Part shown: positions 56,521-64,000 of the stretch, piece by piece | Numbering within the stretch: position 1 is the first letter of the stretch | Layout of the letters: the number at the start of each line of letters is the position of its first letter | From: Simmondsia chinensis | Taxonomy: Eukaryota > Streptophyta > Magnoliopsida > Caryophyllales > Simmondsiaceae | NCBI GenBank assembly: GCA_018398585.1 | Contig: JAGTTD010000001.1 | Coordinates: 33,864,438 to 33,928,437, forward strand | Reading direction: 5' to 3' | Length of the DNA: 64,000 bases | Position numbers and translations under genes: made by a program | Notes under the pieces: generated by a model | Database searches by the model: none | The model's input: only the letters and a program-made list of their open reading frames with translations | What the model was told of the DNA's origin: nothing

Positions 56521-57362
56521 GAAGAGAATGAATGAGAGAGAGAGAGAGAGATTTGGGAGAGAACAAGGATGTTCTCATATTTCTATTATGTGTTTGCTGT
56601 ATGTACCACACATGTATGGAATAAATTGTGTGATATATGGCTCAGTTAGAAGTGGCAAGAGAAGTCAAAAACAAATAAAAGAAACAGAGGAAGTGAGGAA
56701 AACGAATAGAAGAAATCTGTACACGGCCGGCTCCATTACATTTTCTGAAAATAAAGGAAGGATGTTATGTCATTTAAGTGTATTTAACATGTGGTTTAAT
56801 GTTATATTATTGGCTTAAGAATGATATTGCTTGTTTGGTTGTGGTTCTTTGTTGGTTAATATATTAAATTATGATGTTACATTCTATATTAGATAAAAAT
56901 TTGATTGGTATAGAATGACCCAGGGTCCCAAAGGACAATTATGAGTATCTAATTTGGTGATTGATGGTCTTTGTTGGGGGTAATGCCACCAATTTTATCT
57001 ATGATAGATTGCAAAAGTTTTTCAATTGGTGGTCCGCTTAACAATCATAGTGTATTGGGTGAACACAAGTGGGTTGTATTGCACATTGTTCGACTTGGAG
57101 GGCATGAGTTGGAGTTCTCATTATGAGTATTCTTTGTGTATTCATATTTGAATATTGATATTGAAAAATGGTTAAGCATAGACATATACACTATTTTTGC
57201 TATGTATTAATCATATTGGAATTAAACATGGAGAATGGTTAAGATACATTATTTTGTGTGTGTTCAGTTAAGGTTTGCTTGTGGTTCCTGGTGCGTATGC
57301 TGGGCAAACTTCTTGGTAGTTTTGTAGCATCTGGCCTTTGTACTACATCTTTTGGTTACGGG
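56521..57362 (+). other. Non-coding, with an open frame of unknown meaning
   Basis: A 96-codon frame (56528-56818) starts in a GA-repeat and shows no family resemblance. No other signal. Confidence 0.4.
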
Positions 57363-57538
57363 TATTATTTTTTTGGTAATGAGGGACTGGGTTTCCCGAG
57401 CCAATCTCGGCCCATGATGAGGCCCACATCCCCCATGAGTAGGTAAGTTATGAGTATATCCTTGGCAGGAATTGAACTCCTGACCCCTGGGCGATCACCG
57501 TAGGGGCAGGAGACGCTAGCAACTGAGACAACTCTTTG
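57363..57538 (-). mobile_element. tRNA-derived SINE
   Basis: Minus strand: a tRNA-like head with box A (GTTGTCTCAGTTGCTAGC, 57532-57515) and box B (GGAGTTCAATTCC, 57482-57470) spaced as in RNA polymerase III promoters. A GC-rich body (GGGGGATGTGGGCCTCATCATG) follows and the unit ends in ACCAAAAAAATAATACC near 57363. About 175 bp, a normal plant SINE size. No clear target duplication. Confidence 0.7.
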
Positions 57539-57976
57539 TTTTAAGGTGATTTTGTTTTGCTCTTCTTTAGCTTTTGTTTATGTTTGTCGATTTTTGTTCG
57601 TTTTTTTTTTTTTTTTGTTTTCTATTAGGGGTCATGTTGTTCGTCAGTACGTCCTGCTTATATCTTGAGCTCTTCGCTCTTACTGATCGAAAAATTGCTC
57701 TTCTATTTTCTATTGTATGATTTGTGTTGAACCCTTGCAAAATATGTTTCAAGATCTTCTGCTCTAGTGGCCTGGTTGAACTGAGAGAAGGCTAAGGCTT
57801 TTGCATATGAGAGGGCAAATGTGCAACATGGAGTTGTGCTAGTATATGGATTTTGTTAGGGTGTAGCATGCCTATAGCTTTATGTTTATTGCTTGAGTTC
57901 TGATTTTTTTTCCCTTCATGATGTATTTCCTCACTTGACTTTGTTTCAATAAAATGTTCAATTATAAAAAAAAAAA
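57539..57976 (+). other. Retroposed 3' UTR-like tail
   Basis: Ends with AATAAAATGTTCAATTAT followed by A12 (57966-57977), the look of a polyadenylated transcript end, possibly a truncated LINE or processed pseudogene. It contains a T17 run near 57601. No coding frame recognised. Confidence 0.4.
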
Positions 57977-58760
57977 ATATTTTTGTCAAACCCATTTTTA
58001 TGGCTCATAAATTGTATGCCTAATTTTATTTTGTGGGAGGAGCGGAAAGTAATGCATGTGGAGGTATTCAAACGTACACACGTCCGACAAAAAGGAGATC
58101 GGGTTTCTAGCCTATTTTGGATTAGTTGATCTTTGTACTTTGAATTATCAAAAACCAAAACTTTTGCATTATGGAGCTCGTATTTGCTTTGTGTATCTAC
58201 TCGAATTAAGAAATAATGTGTTTGGAATTTGATGTCTTTGTTATTATATGAGTTTGTTTCGATTTTTGAAATTGTATTGCCTTTTATATTTATTTTCTTT
58301 ATGTTTCGGTTATAAAAAATTCATATCAGGTGATAAAGATTAATGTATTAAAAAAATTTATATAAGAAGATGAAATTATGTACTTTGTATTAAAATTAAT
58401 TTGATGTAGAATAGAAACAAAACATGCCGTCTCTAAATAGAGACGGACATTGTATATGTCTCTAATTAGAGATGGACAACTCGAACTCCGTTTCGTCTCT
58501 AATTAGAGACGGACACAATGTCTGGCTCTGATTAGAGATGGACAACTCCATCTCTGTTTCGTCTCTAATTAGAGATGGATACTGCCGTCTTAGATCTGTC
58601 TCTTATTAGAGATGGAGCAGAGACAACCCACAATTAGCTACGCCCAATTTACCTACGGAATTTTTTTCCATCTCTACTCCGTCTCTAATTTTAAATTTTC
58701 CACATAAGTTATCTACGGAACTTTCCGTCTCTAAATGCGTGTTTTCTAGAAGGAAACAAA

Positions 58761-59333
58761 GCAAGAGGAGAGAGAGATTCACATACCATTAGTTGAAATT
58801 CGATAGATTTTTGTTGGAATATGCAAAAATTGAACACGATTTTGATAATACAAGAGAATCGACATTAGAATTTGATGATTTGTTGCCCAAAAATGCGAAA
58901 ATGACTCAAGATTGTTGCAATATTTATGTAATTTACATTAACATTTAAAGATTTTATTTAGCAAATTATTATTTAAAATCAATTCAAATTAAGGTGCAAA
59001 GAATGAAAACATTCTCACTTATCTACATTTTTAAGGTTTATCGTAAAATATAAATGACCTATATGAATTCATTTGCTAACTGAATTGAAACTCATCTATC
59101 ACCTAAGCATTAAAAATTTTGTCATCAACTCAATGCTAATTTTAATTTAGGAACTAAATGGACTCAAATAATACATAGACTAAATTAACACAACTAAAAA
59201 TACAATGACTCAATTGACTAAAACCAAAAAATATATTAGGGAAATTGTTCAAATTTTGGGCAATTTTATATTAAATTAGCCTACGCAAATGGTTCTAAGG
59301 GACAAGCAAAAAAGTCTTGGTTTTAATGGCTTT
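58761..59333. other. Non-coding flank
   Basis: AT-rich, no element or gene recognised. Confidence 0.45.
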
Positions 59334-59532
59334 TTATTTGCCATTAGTTTCTTTAATTTAGTCAACAAATCATTAGAACCAACAAAAACCCAAAATCTCA
59401 TCGCTAGTTAATAAGAAAATCTGACTTAACTTTGATTCCTTGTGGATTCGACACTCGTATACTTGACTAAGCTACAACGAATAAGTATGCTTACGAGTGC
59501 ACTGTTTTAAAGCGACCATTAAAATCACATCA
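59334..59532 (+). repeat. Last ~200 bp of an Athila-type LTR, displaced
   Basis: Matches the final part of the LTRs at 23704-23899 and 32175-32380: CATTAGTTT...AAGCTACAACGA...GTTTTAAAGCGAC...AATCACATCA. It stands alone in plus orientation and begins where the minus-strand LTR at 61474 stops, so it is that LTR's missing end, moved by an inversion. Confidence 0.85.
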
Positions 59533-59564
59533 AATATTAATAAAAATGTTTAGGTTTATTAACA

Positions 59565-59905
59565 TCAAAGGTCCTTGCACTTTGCCAATTGTGTCAAATT
59601 TGTCCTTGTAATTTTAATTGTGTCAATTTATTCCCTCTCTAATTCATTTGTGTCAATTTGGTCCCTAGAGTAATTTTTGTGTTAAATTTTTCTGAAATTT
59701 TTATTGGTTCGGCTATAAACTGGGTTAAATTGAGTCAATGGGTGAACTGGCAATGGGTTATTTAAATCAAACGCGATTGTCATGTTAAAAATTATGTCAA
59801 TAATTTAATTTAAATTTGACCAAGGACTAAATTGACATAATATGAATTATAGAGGGACTAAATTGACATAATCAGAAAAATACAGAAACCTTTGGCAATT
59901 TAGTT
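59565..59905. mobile_element. MITE with ~100 bp imperfect inverted repeats
   Basis: GGTCCTTGCACTTTGCCAATTGTGTC at the left is mirrored by GACATAATCAG...ACCTTTGGCAATTTAG at the right. Inner blocks (GTGTCAATTT-GTCCCT versus AGGGACTAAATTGACA) are also inverted. Non-coding. Confidence 0.65.
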
Positions 59906-59966
59906 TTTAATAAAATTATTGGCAATTTATTTATTATTAATAATTAATAATAACAATATTATTATA

Positions 59967-61036
59967 TAGGGTTAATTACAGTTTAGTACCCCCAATATTT
60001 TTTAAAGCAATAAAAAGGATCTGACCTTTTTGATTTAATAAAAAGACACTTAAGTTTTTGTCGTATTAATAAAAAGCTCATCCTTTGGCATGATAAGGTT
60101 ATTTTCTATCATCAAAGTTGAAGTGCAACTCTTTTTTTATTAATGCTAAAGTAAAATGACAAAAATACCCTTCAATAACCCTAATTTTAAATACATTAAT
60201 TAAAATCATATAATTTCCACACATTACAATATCATGAATTTTTTGTCGTATTAAAGCCATATCGGGGGGGTTGTTGACAGATGATAGATTACAAAGGCGA
60301 GGAGTACAGCTAGCTAGTCGTTGTGCTATGTGTAAGCAGGCTAATGAATCTGTCGAGCATTTATTTTTTGAGTGTCTGTGGTCAAAAGATGTGTGGCTTG
60401 GCATTTGTCAATGGAGCGGTATATGTTTTTTCACAACACTCCAGCAATGTTTTGATTGGTTCAGAAAGAAGATTCGAAGTCGGCTGTTTGAGTTACATAT
60501 TAAACGGGCATGTTTTGCTGCAACAGTTTACATGATTTGGACAACCAGGAATGGAAAATTTTCAAGGAGTTAGACGGATGTAAAATGTGGGTGGGTGATA
60601 AGAGAAATTTAGAAATTAGTCTGGTATCGGGTCAATTTTGTGATTTTCTTTTTATGAATTTCTTTTTGGTTTGCCCTCTATTAGATTGAGTGTATAGGGG
60701 CCTTTTGTCTTTTATTTTTGCATACTTTGATATTGTTTTGTACAGAATTTTGATATATATTGAATTGGCGCTTGCCTTTTGGTAAAAAAAAAAAAAAAAA
60801 ATTTGTTAATAACCTGAGAATGGTAGCATTGAATGGTACTTTTGACATTTTACTATAACATTAATAAAAAATAATTGTTACGTCAGCTCTATCGATGGAA
60901 AATAGTGTCATCATGCTGAGGGGTGCTTTTTATTAATAAGACAAAAATTTTGGGTCTTTTTATTACTTTAAAGAGGTCATGGTTCTTTTAATTTTTTTTA
61001 GAAAACGTTGGGTTACTAAAATGTAAATAACCCCAA
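59967..61036. mobile_element. MULE-like element with ~140 bp terminal inverted repeats, host of a LINE insertion
   Basis: The left arm (GGGTTAATTACAGTTTAGTACCC at 59969, then AATAAAAAGACACTTAAG and CGTATTAATAAAAAGC to about 60110) is the imperfect reverse complement of 60895-61033 (ending GTAAATAACCCC). Flanks TATTATATA and CAATATATA could be a decayed 9 bp duplication, the Mutator-type length. The interior is a LINE fragment. Confidence 0.7.
60268..60801 (+). mobile_element. 5'-truncated LINE, 3' end only
   Basis: Only the last ~100 codons of ORF2 and the 3' UTR remain. The frame 60271-60573 begins LLTDDRLQRRGVQLASRC and contains the zf-RVT zinc site (C-x2-C-x8-H-x4-C; CAMC...HLFFEC), then ACFAATVYMIWTTRN (the WxIWxxRN motif). 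The 3' UTR ends in A18 (60784-60801). Truncation at the 5' end is normal for target-primed reverse transcription. Confidence 0.9.
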
Positions 61037-61330
61037 TATATAAATATTTTACTCGCATATTTGGTGAAGTTTGCATATTTTACTTGCACAAAGTACTCGC
61101 CATTTATTGTTTATACACATTTATTAGTCTTGGCTATCCAATCATCTGGGTCGCATTGGTGTGTAGCCATTCAGATTTGGGTCATTTCAAGTTTATAATA
61201 AGCTCAGGTCAGGTCGGGCTCGGGTTGATCCACTGAGATTCATGTCACTTTGGGCTTTATCTATACTTAAGTTGAGTTGGATTTGAGTCAAGTTATTTCG
61301 GGTCACGACAAAAAAACTGGGCTATTGAGT

Positions 61331-61472
61331 CACTAGGCTAGGGACGCTTTTGCCTATGTGTCAGACATTTGCGGTCAAAGGCTTAATAATGGCCTAGTGC
61401 GACATTAGGATAGGGACACTTTTTCCTATGTGCTGGAAATTTGTGGCCAACAGCTTAAGTATGGCCTAGTGT
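61331..61472. repeat. Two ~71 bp direct repeats at the inversion edge
   Basis: ACTAGGCTAGGGACGCTTTT...GGCCTAGTG (61332-61401) is repeated as ATTAGGATAGGGACACTTTT...GGCCTAGTG (61404-61472), directly next to the cut end of the LTR. Confidence 0.8.
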
Positions 61473-61473
61473 A

Positions 61474-62786
61474 GTTGTCAATTCAATGAGGTTAGTTTAG
61501 GGAATGAATTCAGGGTAGCTTTACTTGTATCCTATCATTATAATCTACTATGAAAATAATTTTGGAGGCTTAAGCTACAGGCACTAAGCCTGGACTAATA
61601 TTTGAACTAGGGCTTAGGGTAATAAACTAGTCTAAAGGCATAACCTATCATATTACCGTATGTATAGTATGGGTTATCTCATTAGCACTACTAGATTCCT
61701 TTCTTGCTCCCAAATCAATATTAAACCTGAATTAATGTGTAAACTAAAGCTTGGGGTAATGACCTAGTCTAAGGGTATAATCCATCATATCACTCTAGAT
61801 GTAGCATGGATTATCTTAATAACACTAACAAATTCCGTTTTCACTCCTGATTAAGTATGAATTTATATAATAGATTGTGTTCAGGCCTGGGTACAGCCGC
61901 AACCCTTATCACGCGTGAAAAATTAGTTATGCTATGGTTTAGGCTACAAGCTCGTAGATGAACGCTACTAATTTGGAGATCTTATCATGGCTACAAGCAC
62001 ACACAAAGAAACACCAAACAACAATTATAAATTCCTCATCGGGGGTGCGAATATAACATAACAAGACTATAATCAAAAATATAATATAAATCTTGGATAC
62101 GGACGGTTACTCGTCCTTCATCCCTAAACTAAAGAGTTTATTCCTCCATAGGACTTTTACTCATCATTAAAATCAATAAAGAAAAAACCAATAAAAAAAA
62201 TTAGGAAACTGAGACTCCCCCAATTTTTGTTGATGTTGATCCAAGCTTTGATCCTTCCAGCACTCTGACCATGTGCGCTTCAGTTTTTGAGAACTCAGAT
62301 CTCGTAACGACTTTGGGAAGGAGAGGAGGAGAGGAGTCATTGCCATGGGTGTAAATTGGGGTCGATCGATCAATAGTGGGCCGTTCGATCAAACCCCCAG
62401 TCAATCAGCGGGGCTACTATTCTGGGTTGGTCAATCGGCCCGATTTTCCAATCGATCAGTAGCTCTACTACAAATCTTGTCCTACAACGGCCTGCTGACT
62501 GATCAGTACTTTTTGTTGATTGATAATTTAGTACCTGAAACTCTAAGAGGCCTATTTGGATTACCGAAATACGACCTGATTGGTCCTTCTTCTTTACACG
62601 TGGTCATGTTTCTCAAAATAGTCGTCAACCACAGCTCGATTACGCTTGATTTTTTCACTTTTGAACCTTTGTTTGCTTCATTGCACTCAAAGCCTAAATA
62701 TGCCTAAACTACAACAAAACAAGCATGTAAACATCGAATGTCACAGGAATGGAGAATGAAATATGTCAATATAAGGCACATGAACA
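61474..62786 (-). repeat. 3' LTR of a second Athila-type element, truncated by inversion
   Basis: Reverse complement of about the first 1.46 kb of the LTR at 22245, with small gaps. It starts TGTTCATGTGCC at 62786 (minus) and stops at GACAACTAC near 61474, where the family continues with TAGTTTATCATTAG; that part is found at 59334 on the other strand. Confidence 0.88.
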
Positions 62787-64000
62787 TCTCCAAACCCATT
62801 CCTTGCTTATCTTCAAGCAAGGTTCATCTCAAACTAGCTAAAGATGGAAAATTTTGATAAAATATGTAGTGGCAAGAATTAATTGTGAAAAATATAACCA
62901 AACATATTTGAAGGTGTACCTGAGAGCAGAGAATATTTATGTAACGTTATTATTACGTTGGTTCCAACTGAAATTCTCATGAATCAAGTCTTTTAACCAG
63001 TGATTGTGCTTTGAACTTCTCTTCCCTTTTCTTACTTCAAATCCTCCATATTTAAGATCAGTAAAGAAAATAATGAAAGCAATCAGTTATCCTAACTATT
63101 CCGCTCTAACCAATTAAGAAATAAAAAAGCTTCTCTTTTATCTCCGGTTTCCTTCCCTTTTTTTTTCTTTTTCCTTTTTATTTTTGGAAGTAACTCCTGG
63201 TCAGACGTGTCTCCCTATGACCCATGTAGCAAGTTTTTAGCTAGTGACTCCCAATCCAATTGGATCAAGGCATCGAGTGAAAAGCACTCCTCTGTCCCAA
63301 TGGCTCGAGTTAAAGGAATTCATAGCCTAAGCCGTTACTAGCATATACCTTATTTTTCTATTTTTTTATTTTTTATTTTTGAATTAGGCATTCGTGCTCA
63401 CTTGAGTGACTTAAAGAAGTTGATCCTTCTTAAGCTTTCCCTATGGCTCGTATAGCGAGCTTTGGACCGGCAACTCCTGAACTAGTTGGCTCAAGGTATC
63501 AAGTGTTAAGACACCCCTACGGGTTTACTTGCTCGAGGCGCAGGGGCTATAAGAACAGACAAGTCATGGTTAACTACCGAATTGAATAGGCATTGGTACT
63601 CCATTCTTTTTTAGAATCACTCAAGATAAAGTGATAACAAATTGATTTAAACATTGTTAGCAGTAAGAAGGTGGATTCAAATTCCTAAGATTATTTATGA
63701 TATTACAACTTAGAATGTAGGGTAAGTCATAAGACTAAGGGTGAAAAGTAATAATCTCTATAATTAGTTAAAAGACAAATATACGGATTCAATAGTCAAA
63801 TCCTTGAATAATCTCATTACATAAGTTTTCTAATCGTCGTAGTATATCTCAAATTTGCACTTGAACATAATGCACCATAATTCTGTGCCAATCCACACAA
63901 AAACTCAGCTAATTTAAGTAATAAGATGCTAAAAGGACAATCAAAAGATTATGCCACACATGCCGTCCGCAAACCCAAACCTTGCATTTTCCGCAATGCA
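62787..64000 (-). mobile_element. Second Athila-type element, 3' internal region, runs off the window
   Basis: Reverse complement of about 29580-30753: the GGTTTGGAGATG junction to the LTR, the CTTGAAGATAAGCAAGG box, the block around CTCGAG...GGGTGTCTTAACAC (63470-63540), and at the very end the complement of TTGCGGAAAATGCAAGGTTTGGGTTTG. No coding sequence lies in this part. The rest of the element lies beyond position 64000. Confidence 0.87.

Larger units (their letters stand above)
53145..58760. mobile_element. CACTA-like (En/Spm) non-autonomous DNA element carrying cargo
   Basis: Inverted ends: AATAGAAAACACACATTTAGAGACG at the left (53152 onward) and, reversed, CTAGAAAACACGCATTTAGAGACGG at the right (58750). 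Both have subterminal arrays of GAGACGGA / GAGATGG words in both orientations (53160-53430 and 58430-58740), typical of plant CACTA elements. The outermost CACTA bases are not preserved. No transposase. The ~5 kb interior holds SINEs, simple repeats, a possible gene fragment and a minisatellite. It could also be two separate ends brought together by chance. Confidence 0.6.

Noticed and set aside
57470..57532. tRNA gene
   Set aside because: Only boxes A and B are tRNA-like. No full cloverleaf or acceptor pairing is visible, and the unit continues into a SINE body.

Overview
This is plant nuclear DNA, probably from a eudicot. It is AT-rich and consists almost entirely of transposable elements at different stages of decay. 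The lineages are plant-type: LTR retrotransposons primed by initiator Met-tRNA, Asp-tRNA and a TGGCGC-type primer site, L1-type LINEs with DUF4283/zf-CCHC_4 ORF1 or plant RNase H, a SINE with an Angio-domain, and MITEs. No intact cellular gene was found. The one host-gene relic is an intronless GT32 alpha-1,4-glycosyltransferase pseudogene at 32.9-34.3 kb. The species cannot be told from the sequence.

Layout. 0-1.75 kb: AT-rich DNA with a degenerate ~182 bp repeat. 1.75-4.45 kb: LINE with an ORF1 pseudogene and no ORF2. 4.48-6.1 kb: an Athila-type fragment broken by an internal inversion. 6.75-16.1 kb: a three-level nest. A Ty1/copia RT relic is split by a chromovirus (element 1, 7022-15702, TSD CACAA). 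The 3' LTR of element 1 is in turn split by a non-autonomous minus-strand LTR element (element B, 10429-15481, TSD GTCGG). 16.2-19.1 kb: minus-strand LINE ORF2 relic. 19.6-22.1 kb: candidate solo LTR and two foldback/MITE elements. 22.2-32.4 kb: an Athila-type element with gag and protease only, whose gag is split by element C (24253-27022, TSD CCCAC). 32.9-34.3 kb: GT32 pseudogene with a duplicated tail. 34.9-42.0 kb: element D, an LTR element with no recognisable coding sequence but four different tandem-repeat arrays. 44.0-52.4 kb: minus-strand Ty1/copia element E with 2.2 kb LTRs (TSD TTAAT). 53.1-58.8 kb: a CACTA-like terminal-repeat pair enclosing foreign cargo, including a 5S-rRNA-headed SINE. 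59.3-64.0 kb: a second Athila copy on the minus strand, its LTR split by a ~2.1 kb inversion that carries a MULE-like element with a LINE fragment inside it.

Best candidate for something undescribed. Element B is structurally complete (matching LTRs, tRNA-iMet primer site, polypurine tract, perfect TSD) but does not encode gag-pol. It carries one ~928-codon reading frame with no frameshift and only five stops, each of which can be explained by one C-to-T change. The protein starts with a Trp/Glu-rich coiled coil and matches no retroviral domain I recognise. Element C is a more decayed relative with a similar N-terminal coil and a shared GRPP motif. Both keep the same cis module as the neighbouring chromovirus: the iMet primer site at one end and a CTTGAGGACAAG box plus polypurine tract at the other. 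I infer a family of protein-coding LTR elements that may be mobilised by chromoviruses. Other strong items are the 5S-headed SINE, the satellite-filled element D, an Athila family lacking reverse transcriptase and integrase in two copies, and two element-splitting inversions.
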